The notes below the pieces were generated by a model. It saw only the letters and a list, made by a program, of their open reading frames with translations, searched no databases and had not been told where the DNA came from. A stretch of DNA of 29,742 bases from the NCBI GenBank assembly GCA_000934455.1, contig KN889878.1:16276-46017 (forward strand). The letters run 5' to 3'. The stretch is from Apostichopus parvimensis. Lineage: Eukaryota; Echinodermata; Holothuroidea; Aspidochirotida; Stichopodidae. This document shows, piece by piece, positions 22,501-28,400 of the stretch (positions are counted from its first letter, which is position 1; every line of letters starts with the position of its first letter). The position numbers were made by a program, and so were the translations under genes.

Positions 22501-24292
22501 GTATATATGTCTGTTATAGGTGATTCTTGAAACTTAAATTTCAAATGACATTCTGGCCCCTACATTAACATTCACTGTCATAATGATGTATAAGGTGACA
22601 GGTAATATCTTTCCAATTGTTAATATGCTTGATTTGTTTCTCAGCATGTTCCCTTTGCTGATGAAGGATGACCTCGTCCTGCCATACTTTGCCCTGACTC
22701 TGTTATTCATCACGGTTGTAGTCTTTTATACAGTGTTGTTTGAACACCAGTCTACGAGTACCTTCTTAATATTGTTGGTAAGTGGTTCCAGTTCCCCTCT
22801 CAGAGGCTAGCCTCTGTAATACATATCTGTGTATTTTATTTCTGTATGTTCTAGAATGTTTGCTGCAATGTTCTGTTTTGATTTTCAGTTTGATCTGATT
22901 TTTTTTCGAATCCAGTTTGATCGGATTAAAGTGCATGCTAAAAGTTGGAGAGATAAAAGGTAGCACATTTTGTTGTGTATTGGGTCCATTCTTGATAAAC
23001 CTCATCAACATAGATCTTGTCAACATAAGACCACCTGCCTCCTGCCACCACTCCCTGATGGCACTGTGATCATTTCAAATGCACACTTTGACAAAAAACA
23101 ATGTTTAAATGTTTTAATACTGTAAATTGTGTTTTGTGGGTTCCAATTCATTCCTCATTTAATGACTGTAAGCAGAATCCTTGGTTGATATGTCCTGGTC
23201 TAATAATGGAAAAAAGAATGTGTGGGGTAGTGATGTTTTCATAGCTCTTCTGGTTTTCAAGTTATTCAGCTTTAAAATATGTTAAATCTCTGGAATGCTC
23301 CTAGAAGGCTGAATTGATGATGACCACAGCTTCTCAGTCCAGGTCTAAAAGTTAATCCATTGCATTATTAGTTCCAATATCTCAACTAAAACATGTTCTT
23401 TTAACATCATATGAAGGACAGAGCATTCTTGAATGACATTCAAGACAATTTGTCGTTGACAGAGTTGTACAACATGCTAAACATTCTTTTGAGGCAATAA
23501 AAGTCTTTATGTATTTTGCTATTGAGTTTTGTGTTTCATCTGAGGAACTGACCTAATGGTCTGTGTGTTAGACTTAATAGTCCAGTCACTTTTATTGATG
23601 AACCTCAGATGTTTAAAGGGTCATTTCTCAAAACTCTAAAGTAGCAAAGACATACATCCTGAACTGAAAGCAGTGATTTTTTTTAAGGTCTACAACATAT
23701 CAACATTAATGTTGTGCCCAAAGTCATCCTTTAACTAATTTAATGATAGCATTTTTAATCTTTAACTAAAGTACAGTTCCATAGTGTGCCCTGAATCATA
23801 ATCAGAAGGCAATTAGACAGTTATCCTCCTGCAGTCGGGCTCAGACCTGTGCGTAAATCCAGGCTGCCCACATTGCTATTCTTTTATATATGTTCTCAAT
23901 GAATTTTAAATTGTTCAAAGAGAATTATATCTCTACAGAATGTAAACTTTCATATTTTCAGATTAGAGCAAATCTTATCTTCATTTGTGTGATAAAGATG
24001 TTTTTCCCCCCCTCAACAGGGTCTGTTATCTGTATGTGGAAGTGTCTCAATTAGCACCGTAGCAGTGACCATTCCTGCACCTCCTAGATATCCAGATATC
24101 TATCCAGTCTTGATATCTGGATATTCCTGCGGCCATTTCTTGTTCTTCCTACTTTATTTTTACTACGCTCAGCTTAGCTGTGAATCTGACGGGAGCAAAA
24201 CGAAATCCAACAAACAAGCAAAGCTGAAAGTTACAAAACAGAAACAGAAACAGAAATATCAGCACAAGAAAAAAGGAAAGAAAAGAGATTAA
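1479..24292 (+). CDS. ALG6: ALG6 alpha-1,3-glucosyltransferase, 12-exon gene (overall span)
   Basis: Spliced CDS: 1479-1581, 7022-7106, 14598-14687, 16096-16184, 16579-16729, 17622-17804, 18546-18681, 19923-20093, 20516-20586, 21516-21584, 22645-22777, 24020-24292. It totals 1554 nt, 517 residues plus stop, and every junction keeps frame. The enzyme is a multi-pass ER membrane GT-C glycosyltransferase that adds the first glucose from dolichyl-phosphate-glucose to Man9GlcNAc2-PP-dolichol in N-glycan precursor assembly. Visible hallmarks are [10 protein letters not shown] (Asp44 aligns with the catalytic base Asp69 of yeast Alg6), [14 protein letters not shown] (residues 74-87), [34 protein letters not shown] and QVHEKSIL. 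The first two and HFQYN fit ALG6 better than ALG8. The start at 1479 is the first in-frame ATG after an in-frame TGA at 1455-1457. The C-terminus is lysine-rich and ends KKRD, a KKXX-type ER retrieval signal. I am confident of the identity; only the UTR limits are unknown. Confidence 0.96.
2103..2354. mobile_element. 252-bp MITE with 9-bp target duplication
   Basis: GTGGCTATTCTTACGAC begins at 2107 and its inverse ends at 2350 (one mismatch in the first 17). The flanks carry TTAAATTAA at 2094-2102 and 2355-2363, a 9-bp target-site duplication. The inverted repeat is itself palindromic (TTACGACCAGTCGTAA). Length and 9-bp duplication would fit a Mutator-like MITE, but I did not identify a family. 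No coding capacity. Confidence 0.85.
2222..2242 (+). repeat. Telomere-like TTTAGGG/TTAGGG run inside the MITE
   Basis: TAGGGTTTAGGGTTAGGGTT at 2222-2241 is three near-units of telomeric-type repeat in the centre of the MITE. It is too short and embedded to be an interstitial telomere. Confidence 0.7.
2878..2930 (+). repeat. 10-bp-phased TCG array, left subterminal region
   Basis: TCG trinucleotides end at 2880, 2890, 2900, 2910, 2920 and 2930, an exact 10-bp period with AT-rich spacers (for example AATAATATCG, CGTAATATCG, CACAAGTTCG). Confidence 0.9.
3119..3225. repeat. Nested hairpin inside the TIR element
   Basis: CACTGG at 3119-3124 pairs with CCAGTG at 3132-3137. TTCCGTGTT at 3141-3149 pairs with AACACGGAA at 3201-3209, and CAGTGG/CCACTG flank the longer pair. 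Together they form an imperfect foldback of about 90 nt. Confidence 0.65.
5969..6032 (+). repeat. 32-bp tandem duplication in the TIR element
   Basis: Two adjacent 32-bp copies beginning AGTTGTTGG(T/G)TG and containing a run of nine T residues, at 5969-6000 and 6001-6032, with a few differences. Confidence 0.8.
6778..6840 (+). repeat. 10-bp-phased TCG array, right subterminal region
   Basis: TCG ends at 6780, 6790, 6800, 6810, 6820, 6830 and 6840, again an exact 10-bp period. Units include CGCAAAATCG, TACAAAATCG and CAGAATATCG. A shorter run in the opposite orientation (CGATTTTGCGTGATTTTGTA) lies at about 6672-6692. Confidence 0.9.
6884..8910. other. ALG6 intron 1 end / intron 2 start, no gene
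   Basis: Apart from exon 2 (7022-7106) this is AT-rich intronic sequence. It has a poly-C run at about 8496-8508 and no recognised element. Short open frames at 8333-8723 on both strands overlap the C run and have no family resemblance. Confidence 0.5.
7022..7106 (+). CDS. ALG6: ALG6 exon 2 (catalytic Asp exon)
   Basis: Acceptor TTTTTTTCAG at 7012-7021, donor tg|GTCAGT. Encodes [20 protein letters not shown] and on to VQKW (residues 35-63), with Trp63 split tg|g across the next intron. The GDYEAQRHW block is the luminal catalytic loop of the ALG6 family; Asp44 is the expected catalytic base. This is the most conserved exon of the gene. Confidence 0.96.
8916..9029 (-). repeat. 3' LTR of the Ty3/gypsy element
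   Basis: 114 bp, matching 12212-12325 except at two positions near the centre (AAGTCCAACGTGG here, AAGTGCAACATGG in the other). It starts TGTAAC and ends CTACA on the plus strand, giving canonical TG/CA termini. Confidence 0.96.
9030..9049 (-). other. Polypurine tract of the LTR element
   Basis: The minus strand just before the 3' LTR reads ATAAGGAAGGAGGAG, a purine run directly abutting TGTAGC. This is the normal position of the plus-strand primer. Confidence 0.7.
9123..10071 (-). pseudogene. Integrase remnant in two frames (Ty3/gypsy)
   Basis: From about 10066 leftward one frame encodes the middle of the integrase core ([12 protein letters not shown], then [13 protein letters not shown] with the second catalytic Asp, then [10 protein letters not shown] with the catalytic Glu). 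Near 9811 a one-base insertion moves the reading to another frame, which continues from [11 protein letters not shown] to about 9123. That part includes [19 protein letters not shown], a GPY/F-like region (VRWLPGKI) and a polar tail ending KPRQILDL. The N-terminal HHCC zinc domain and first catalytic Asp are missing, deleted between the gag-pol stop and this segment. Non-functional. Confidence 0.9.
10083..12125 (-). pseudogene. Gag-pol fusion frame with internal deletion (Ty3/gypsy)
   Basis: 680 codons from an ATG 86 nt inside the 5' LTR. Residues 1-244 are a Mag-type Gag with one intact CX2CX4HX4C knuckle (Cys219, Cys222, His227, Cys232) and the start of a second (Cys239, Cys242). At about residue 244 (near 11393) the frame passes directly into reverse transcriptase ([13 protein letters not shown]), so protease and the RT N-terminus are absent through an in-frame deletion. 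RT keeps Asp305 (KLDL), but the YxDD box reads YLED at 365-368, so one catalytic Asp is Glu. RNase H follows at about 508-632 with Asp514, Glu555, Asp581 and Asp629. A TAG at 10083-10085 ends the frame, although similarity continues briefly (VAVGWP). This is a defective polyprotein. Confidence 0.93.
12194..12211 (-). other. Primer-binding site of the LTR element
   Basis: Immediately inside the 5' LTR the minus strand reads CTGGCGACGAAGATAGGA. TGG one base from the LTR edge is the expected complement of a tRNA 3' CCA end. The tRNA species was not identified. Confidence 0.65.
12212..12325 (-). repeat. 5' LTR of the Ty3/gypsy element
   Basis: 114 bp, with TG/CA ends, flanked outside by CTAAT. 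It is the 5' LTR because the coding frames read leftward. At 114 bp it is short for Ty3/gypsy but usual for Mag-type elements. Confidence 0.96.
12331..14207. other. ALG6 intron 2, right part
   Basis: Intronic AT-rich sequence with a poly-C run at about 13279-13292, a short CTGG repeat at about 13828-13841 and a pyrimidine-rich stretch leading into the hammerhead-like repeat. No coding sequence seen. Confidence 0.5.
14208..14398 (+). repeat. Interspersed repeat copy 1 with hammerhead-like core
   Basis: This segment matches the reverse complement of 18893-19090, starting at TCTCTCCATCCCTTGTC and ending at ACTTTTACACA. It lies in ALG6 intron 2, downstream of a pyrimidine-rich tract (about 14110-14207). 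It is probably the end of a retroelement; the family is not proven. Confidence 0.75.
14327..14365 (+). ncRNA. Hammerhead-ribozyme-like motif, copy 1
   Basis: Order of elements: GCCT (stem I), CTGAAGA core (14331-14337), A, GATCC-TGCTA-GGATC hairpin (stem II, 14339-14353), GAAA (14354-14357), C, GTC (14359-14361), AGGC (stem I partner, 14362-14365). This is the type I hammerhead order. The unpaired A before stem II and a stem III reduced to a C-G without a loop argue against efficient self-cleavage as a monomer. Confidence 0.4.
14598..14687 (+). CDS. ALG6: ALG6 exon 3
   Basis: Acceptor CTTACAG, donor gt|GTAAGT. Encodes residues 64-92, from [12 protein letters not shown] through [12 protein letters not shown], the second invariant acidic motif of ALG6/ALG8 enzymes (Asp78). 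NSS at residues 66-68 is a possible N-glycosylation sequon in the luminal loop. The intron upstream is 7.5 kb and carries the LTR retrotransposon. Confidence 0.96.
15058..15344 (+). mobile_element. tRNA-Ser-derived SINE
   Basis: The head GTGCTGTGGCCGAGTGG resembles the 5' part of tRNA-Ser with an A box (TGGCCGAGTGG at 15065-15075). A weak B box (GGTCAGTTCAAAG) lies about 50 nt on. An unrelated body follows, containing the hairpin AAGCCCTTGTGGGCTT, and the element ends in an (ATT)n-type tail at about 15323-15344. It lies in ALG6 intron 3. Target duplications were not resolved. Confidence 0.7.
16096..16184 (+). CDS. ALG6: ALG6 exon 4
   Basis: Acceptor CCTGCAG, donor g|GTAAAC. Encodes residues 94-122, including [16 protein letters not shown] and HKLFMRYT, which match the family block around PDW.AL..SRGYES...KLFMR. 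Val123 is split g|tg. An open frame continues about 90 nt past the donor, but family homology stops at the splice site. Confidence 0.95.
16579..16729 (+). CDS. ALG6: ALG6 exon 5
   Basis: Acceptor CTTCACAG. Encodes residues 124-172: a membrane segment ([18 protein letters not shown]) and [15 protein letters not shown], the conserved ALG6 motif before YN. The exon must end at 16729 within the Gln173 codon (ca|), because the next exon supplies the third base and YNNASLG. The following intron opens GTATCCTT, a U12-type donor. Confidence 0.95.
16730..17621 (+). other. U12-type (minor spliceosome) intron 5 of ALG6
   Basis: The intron starts GTATCCTTG at 16730-16738, matching the rigid U12 5' splice consensus (RTATCCTT) over eight bases. 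Near its end TCCATGAC at 17602-17609 matches the U12 branch consensus TCCTTRAC with one mismatch; its adenosine at 17608 is about 13 nt before the terminal AG at 17620-17621. There is no strong polypyrimidine tract next to the acceptor. Phase 2. The interior contains a T-depleted low-complexity tract. Confidence 0.85.
16795..17040 (+). repeat. T-depleted A/C/G low-complexity tract
   Basis: About 245 bp with very few T residues on the plus strand, containing AACAG/AACAC short repeats (CATATAGAACAGAACAGAAC) and, at the right, A-rich AAAGAAAAG runs. Lies within the U12-type intron of ALG6. It explains long spurious open frames on the minus strand. Confidence 0.85.
17622..17804 (+). CDS. ALG6: ALG6 exon 6
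   Basis: Encodes residues 174-233: [13 protein letters not shown], then [23 protein letters not shown]. The [19 protein letters not shown] block is diagnostic for ALG6/ALG8. The donor is gg|GTAAGA; Gly234 is split. The first base of the exon completes Gln173 from the U12-spliced junction. Confidence 0.96.
18546..18681 (+). CDS. ALG6: ALG6 exon 7
   Basis: Acceptor CTCAACAG, donor GAG|GTAAGT, phase 0. Encodes residues 235-279: a hydrophobic helix ([14 protein letters not shown]) and the signature [16 protein letters not shown], which continues into exon 8 as DKVSNIW. Confidence 0.96.
18893..19090 (-). repeat. Interspersed repeat copy 2 with hammerhead-like core
   Basis: Inverted second copy of the 14208-14398 repeat, in ALG6 intron 7. 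Both share the CCATCCCTTGTC...CCCCTTACAT block and the terminal core. Confidence 0.75.
18921..18959 (-). ncRNA. Hammerhead-like motif, copy 2 (core mutated)
   Basis: Same 39-nt arrangement on the minus strand, with stem II GATCC-TGCTA-GGATC, GAAAC and GTC conserved. The core CTGAAGA is TTGAAGA, so the first core C is lost and this copy should be inactive. Confidence 0.35.
19091..19922. other. ALG6 intron 7, right part
   Basis: AT-rich intronic sequence without any recognisable gene or repeat beyond the inverted copy at its left. Confidence 0.5.
19923..20093 (+). CDS. ALG6: ALG6 exon 8
   Basis: Acceptor TTTCTTCAG, donor CTG|GTAAGT, phase 0 on both sides, 57 codons (residues 280-336). Begins DKVSNIWC, completing the RGLFEDKV motif, and ends FKYSL. 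It contains a membrane segment, [20 protein letters not shown]. Confidence 0.96.
20516..20586 (+). CDS. ALG6: ALG6 exon 9
   Basis: Acceptor CTCTGCAG, donor tt|GTAAGT. Encodes residues 337-359: [20 protein letters not shown] then [11 protein letters not shown] is an ALG6/ALG8 family hallmark. Leu360 is split. This 71-nt exon is too short to stand out as an open reading frame. Confidence 0.95.
20660..20740 (+). repeat. AT-rich repeat tail with TATATAGCGC/GCGCTTTACA hairpin
   Basis: An A/T-rich run (AATAATAATAAAAATAAAG) is followed by TTATATAGCGCG, an 18-nt spacer and CGAAGCGCTTTACA, so AGCGC and GCGCT can pair. This arrangement is common at ends of interspersed repeats in marine invertebrates. 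Lies in ALG6 intron 9. Confidence 0.5.
20741..22644. other. ALG6 introns 9 and 10
   Basis: Intronic apart from exon 10. It contains a short duplication (TACAGGAAACATT, at 20752 and 20771), a GATGAT microsatellite with duplicated GATGAGAAATGCATTGAA at 21264-21312, and an alternating TA palindrome at 22096-22127. No gene. Confidence 0.5.
21516..21584 (+). CDS. ALG6: ALG6 exon 10
   Basis: Acceptor TTGTTCCAG, donor ag|GTAAGA. Encodes residues 361-382 ([20 protein letters not shown] then TF), matching the CLV...PF..TWFLL.STFS segment of ALG6. Ser383 is split ag|c. The exon is 69 nt long; phases 2 in and 2 out agree with the neighbours. Confidence 0.93.
22645..22777 (+). CDS. ALG6: ALG6 exon 11
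   Basis: Acceptor TTTCTCAG, donor TTG|GTAAGT, phase 0 out. Encodes residues 384-427: [20 protein letters not shown] and a hydrophobic helix [11 protein letters not shown]. The LPLL.KD.L..P block is family-typical. The loop after FEHQSTST is much shorter than in vertebrate ALG6. Confidence 0.94.
22778..24019. other. ALG6 intron 11
   Basis: 1.24 kb of AT-rich intron with donor GTAAGT and acceptor CCCCCCTCAACAG. No repeat or coding sequence recognised. Confidence 0.6.
24020..24292 (+). CDS. ALG6: ALG6 exon 12, C-terminus and stop
   Basis: Acceptor CCTCAACAG. Encodes residues 428-517: [40 protein letters not shown], and the last helix [12 protein letters not shown]. These match the ALG6 C-terminal block of P..PDL..VL......FLFFLVYF. 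The tail from about residue 470 is strongly basic ([15 protein letters not shown]) and ends with a dilysine KKRD. TAA stop at 24290-24292. Confidence 0.95.
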   Translation, partial: GLLSVCGSVSISTVAVTIPAPPRYPDIYPVLISGYSCGHFLFFLLYFYYAQLSCESDGSKTKSNKQAKLKVTKQKQKQKYQHKKKGKKRD

Positions 24293-24925
24293 ATATAGGA
24301 AGAGATTTCACAATGTGAAGTATGGAATATGAATTTGATCTAACATCGTTCCTCTTTACCCTCGTGATTTTAAAATTGTTTTATATACTGTACTTTCATG
24401 AAGCTTTCTCTGGTATCAAATTGCTGCACAATTTTTCTTTACTTATTGTAACAACTTTGTGTCGAAAGTGTTAACATTTACATCAAATTGTTGCGTTCTT
24501 GTTTTGATTCAAAATAGGAAAGCTATTGTTAATGTTGAATATTCTTTAATATTGTCCTTACAATGGGTTAATGTTACAGTTTTGGAGGTCCAATACAAAA
24601 TATTACATACTATTAATAAAATATCATTCTTTATTGTATCGTTGACAACCTGATCAAATTCCTTTATTATCAGTAAACTTAACTTTTTCTTTGACCTTAA
24701 TTGAAAATTTGCTGAATTTACAATCTTCATGTTGTACCTGTGAACTAATTATGCAATATTATGATAAGAATTTCTATATAATATGGTTTGCAGTTTAAAA
24801 AAACTATCTAGTTTGCTTCATTTTTCTTCTGTTTGTGTACCAGAAAGTGCCTTTTGAATATCGAGTACAACAAATTATGATAATAAACTGGTGCTCAGCA
24901 AATAAAATCAATATGAATTTGTGAA
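24293..24925 (+). promoter_or_regulatory. ALG6: Probable ALG6 3' UTR with poly(A) signals
   Basis: Downstream of the stop are three AATAAA hexamers, at 24615-24620, 24882-24887 and 24901-24906. The clustered last two are the best candidates for the main cleavage signal. No transcript evidence is available from sequence alone. Confidence 0.45.
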
Positions 24926-25432
24926 AGACATTGCAGTGTGACATTTCCATACCAAACATCAATGTGATATGCTACATATATGCTCCTTTGCCTCTACCAT
25001 TTGAGAGAGAAAAAGAAATAAAGAATTATGCTGCATGATTTCAATATCTGTTATAGTCATATTTATCAGTTTAATTGTCCAGGTGTAGATTACCATCAAT
25101 GCTGAAAGAATCGAACAGGACCAGGATGTAAATGTATAAACATTGGGTTTAGGTCAAATTTCTGTTCCCGAAGTACAGTATATCATACCTTTTTATGCAG
25201 CTGCCCCTCCCCACCCACTCCCACCCTGCTTCCACACCATAATACCCAACATCTGCTGGGTCAGATTATCCTCTCAGACCCTTACAAAAAGTTAATTGAG
25301 AAACCCTAATTTTGCATCTTATTTTATTTTAATGCTAACAGCCTATTGGGAATTTCTGTTTTCGTTTCGATGATAATCATAACCTTTGCATTCATGATGA
25401 CGTGTGCGTTTGTGACGCCCAGCTTGTAAACA

Positions 25433-25720
25433 CGATATCTCTAGAAGGTCAGACCAATTTCATATATGGTGTGCAGAGGAACCACATTGATTTCAAGAAA
25501 CATATTGTTTTTAGGGAAGTCAAGGTCATTTGGGGTCACCAGGGGTTAAATTGTGAAAACCTTGTAAACACTATCTCAAGATGGGAAGCATGGGCAGACT
25601 TTATATTTAGTGTGTAGAAGTACCGCATTGAGTGCAAAATGTCTATAGTATTTGGTGGAGGTCAGAGGTCATTTGGGGTCACCAGGGGTACAATTGTGAA
25701 AACCTCGTAAACATGTACAT
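25433..25720 (+). repeat. 128/143-bp tandem repeat with GGTCA motifs
   Basis: Unit 1 starts CTTGTAAACACGATATCTC at 25433, unit 2 CTTGTAAACACTATCTC at 25561, and unit 3 begins at 25704 (CTCGTAAACATG) and breaks off. Each unit ends with GGTCATTTGGGGTCACCAGG and ATTGTGAAAACC. The open frame at 25402-25617 is a by-product of this repeat. Confidence 0.85.
25659..25671 (+). promoter_or_regulatory. DR1 direct repeat AGGTCAgAGGTCA
   Basis: A perfect AGGTCA-N1-AGGTCA at 25659-25671, inside the tandem repeat, is the consensus for RXR/HNF4/COUP-type nuclear receptors. It lies 1.3 kb upstream of the Tctex1-domain gene. Function is unproven; it may simply belong to the repeat unit. Confidence 0.3.
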
Positions 25721-26713
25721 ACTATGCATTACGTCAGATTTATGAACAAAACTGCTCATGTTACATTATCGAAACCACAATGCATTTTTGCATTCTGGTT
25801 AAATTATTAGCATTCTCAGTAAAGAACCTTATTGGGTGTATCGGTTGCAAAAACTAGGAATGGATGGGGCGAAAACCGGTGGGATTTGGGCGCAGATCTT
25901 CCCCGGAAGTATTTTGGTTTGTAGATGCTGATATGGGCTAAATCTGAAATCTCCTATTTTATCTCTTTACCGCATATTGCGACTTTATTATCAAAAACCT
26001 CCACAAAATTGTCTTGTTTATCGGAATTAGTCTTACTTTCTTTAACGAAATTTTGACATAGTTCACCTACTCCGGCTCCTCGCAACCATAAGAAGTTCGA
26101 CGTCAGTGCAAGTAAAACTCAATTGTTGCCCATCCTATTACTACTATATATTCGTCAATTAGTCAACAATTACACTGGAGACCGTTACTAGGAACATGCA
26201 TACGGCCGACTATTGGGCTGTTTATTTGCTTCTCCCACGATCGATTCGAGCAGTGCTCTCTCTTCATTTAATCCTCTTTCTAAATTCAGTTCCCATTCAA
26301 TTAATAGTTCGAACGAGTCTATTGTGTTGGTTCAGGCTTAGAGGGAATATGAAAGGCGTAGTCGAAAAACAGTGGGCCAATAGCTTTTGTCCTCGAGCCA
26401 ATTGGTAACTAACTCTGACCACATCGTCAGCACACCGGTGCATTGATAGAAACCGACACAAACGCTAGTATTTATACATCAATATAACGGTTTCTCTCGG
26501 ACCAAAAGGCAAAGTAGTCGTCGTTGAACATATGACTATAACTTACGATCGAAGTCAGACCCAACGTTTTCAGAAGTTACATAAATTCTTAAACTTTCGC
26601 CTTTGTGTTTTTACTTTTCATTGGAAGATTTAAAGTTTCTTTTTCAATGAATCTAGACGTCTCGGCGTTCTTTTGTGATAATGGCTACGTACGTATTGCA
26701 CGTATAGATGTAA

Positions 26714-26748
26714 TATGTTAGTCAACTGTAACATGAATGACTAACATA
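26714..26748. repeat. Perfect 11-bp inverted repeat upstream of the Tctex1-domain gene
   Basis: TATGTTAGTCA at 26714-26724 and TGACTAACATA at 26738-26748 are perfect inverse copies with a 13-nt loop, about 225 bp before the start codon. Confidence 0.8.
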
Positions 26749-26971
26749 TAGTCTGAATTTGTTTATTTCTGCGTTGTCAAGAAGGTTTACTTTCGTTTTG
26801 ATTGACAAAAATAGTAAAATGATTAAACAAAATCAGATCATTCATTGAATTTCAACGGAGATTGAAAAGCATGTGACATATCGTAATTCCGCTAATTCTT
26901 CGCTCTCAAGTTGGTCCATTTCATCACTGATATTTTTTGAACGATTCTTACGAACGGCAATATCGTTAGCA

Positions 26972-27553
26972 ATGTCTTTAACATCGCGTCTCCTTAAGGT
27001 TAACCAGAAGTTACCCGACGGGGGTCCGGACGATGGCGGAGATGCTACCCCTTCAGAACACAGCGACTCTACTTCACTGGTCTCCAAACCGAACCAATTT
27101 CAACGCAAGAGTTCCGTTTGGTCAAACGTCGCTAAGAAGTTTGGTAACTCACCAAGTCGAGCGAGTGAGAAGAGAGTCTTTACTCCTAAAATAAGGTACG
27201 AGAATACTTACAAAACTCAGCCAGACGACGATTTGGAATATGATGACTACAAAGTGCGGAGGTTTGTGGAAGAAGTCATTGATATGAGATTAAAGAACGA
27301 ACAATACGATGAATCGAAAGCGAGCGCACTATGTAGCAATCTCGCTGACGTCATCAAAGGACGGATGAAAAAAATGGGCTTCAAGCGACATAAAATAGTA
27401 GTTCATGTTGTGATAGGACAAAAGAGCTCCCAGTGTCTCTCTGTGTGTAGTCGCTGTATATGGGACACCATGACGGACAACTGCTCGACGGTATCGTACG
27501 AAAACCAATCTATGTTTGTTACTGCAAACATATATGGATTGTATTTCGAATAA
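26972..27553 (+). CDS. Tctex1-domain dynein light chain (DYNLT4/DYNLT5-like)
   Basis: 193 residues, apparently one exon. Residues 1-70 are polar, low-complexity and rich in Ser/Lys/Asp. RYENTYKTQPD at 75-85 matches the xxENTYxLxP motif that precedes the domain in TCTEX1D proteins. Residues about 93-193 are the Tctex1 fold: KVRRFVEEVIDMRL, YDESKASALCSNLADVIK, then KIVVHVVIGQ, RCIWD and a terminal ANIYGLYFE. These are the usual helix-helix-strand landmarks and C-terminal YxLYFE-type ending. Family members are dynein light chains or ciliary/axonemal adaptors that work as dimers. The ATG at 26972 was chosen because the frame upstream has no other ATG; the open frame itself extends to about 26873. 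A short upstream exon spliced into this frame cannot be excluded. Orthology within the family (DYNLT4 versus DYNLT5) is unresolved. Confidence 0.88.
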   Translation: MSLTSRLLKVNQKLPDGGPDDGGDATPSEHSDSTSLVSKPNQFQRKSSVWSNVAKKFGNSPSRASEKRVFTPKIRYENTYKTQPDDDLEYDDYKVRRFVEEVIDMRLKNEQYDESKASALCSNLADVIKGRMKKMGFKRHKIVVHVVIGQKSSQCLSVCSRCIWDTMTDNCSTVSYENQSMFVTANIYGLYFE

Positions 27554-28400
27554 TTGCAACCACATCAATGAATGATTTCATGGAATGGTGATTAAAGGAG
27601 CATCATGTGACTTTGATACACTCATTATCTCTCCGAGATAGACACTATTGATCGCCGGTAGTGGATGATTCAAACTTCTTGAACTTCGACGGATTAAGAT
27701 TGAAGGCACGTTCCCCTGACAGTGTTGATAGGCTATGTGACGTGGTCACCGTGAGCAAAGGTTTCTGTCCGACCGGTGGGCCATCGAATCCTGCTGTCCA
27801 AGGGTTTTATCACCGACATTAGATGACGATCCCCGGGGATGAACTAATTTTCCACCGTCATACACGAAAGAAGACCATAAAAACCTAACATACATTTGCC
27901 TTCACTATCAGTTTTAAGTTACAGGGATCGAATGGTAGACCTTTATATCCTCAGTCATGCATTGTAGGTAATAGGCTACATCTGAGTGATCTATGTGACA
28001 GTGCTATCAAAATGGATTATTTGAGTGCTATCAAAGTGGATTATTTGACGAAGAAAACCTTCCAATATGGACATTTCTATAACTAGATGATGATGTTTAG
28101 TAACTTATATAAAGAGACGCAAGCTTAACGATTCGGAATAAAAGTCGAACGTTTCGATGAGATGTTGGTTAATGTCCAAAAGATTTGTGACCTATTAATG
28201 ATATGACGATATGTTACAAAACTTTGTAAGCCGTTTCGTGTGTAATTGTAAATTAATATGTATGTCGAAAGTTTCAAACGTTACGAATTTCATGTAAATA
28301 GTTCAATACTCTCACATTATCTTGTTACTTCAATAGTGACCAAAACAAAGCTAATAAACAAATTTTACGGTTTGTTTCTTATGTGAAGTGAATTGCACTA
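27554..28400 (+). promoter_or_regulatory. 3' flank of the Tctex1-domain gene with poly(A) signals
   Basis: AATAAA occurs at 28137-28142 and 28353-28358 downstream of the TAA, giving a possible 3' UTR of about 0.6-0.8 kb. A 24-bp direct duplication sits at 28001-28048. No other coding sequence is recognised here. Confidence 0.35.
28001..28048 (+). repeat. 24-bp tandem duplication
   Basis: Two adjacent copies beginning GTGCTATCAAARTGGATTAT, at 28001-28024 and 28025-28048, differ at one base. It lies in the probable 3' UTR of the Tctex1-domain gene. Confidence 0.9.

Larger units (their letters stand above)
24926..26971. other. Intergenic region between ALG6 and the Tctex1-domain gene
   Basis: Holds the tandem repeat at 25433-25720 and the 11-bp inverted repeat at 26714-26748. 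The rest has no recognised gene; the 70-codon frame at 26196-26408 has no family features. The promoter of the downstream gene must lie here but shows no clear core element. Confidence 0.5.

Noticed and set aside
25402..25617. 71-codon frame in the intergenic region
   Set aside because: It lies within the tandem repeat and has no family resemblance.
26183..26196. RFX X-box-like GTTACTAGGAAC before the Tctex1-domain gene
   Set aside because: The two half-sites have no spacer, contrary to the 1-3 nt required; a ciliary promoter element is attractive but unsupported.
26873..26971. N-terminal extension of the Tctex1-domain protein from a GTG
   Set aside because: Eukaryotic genes rarely start at GTG; the first ATG in the frame is 26972 and the extra residues show no family similarity.
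26842..27087. 81-codon frame antisense to the Tctex1-domain gene
   Set aside because: Mirror of the true coding exon; the plus strand carries the recognisable domain.
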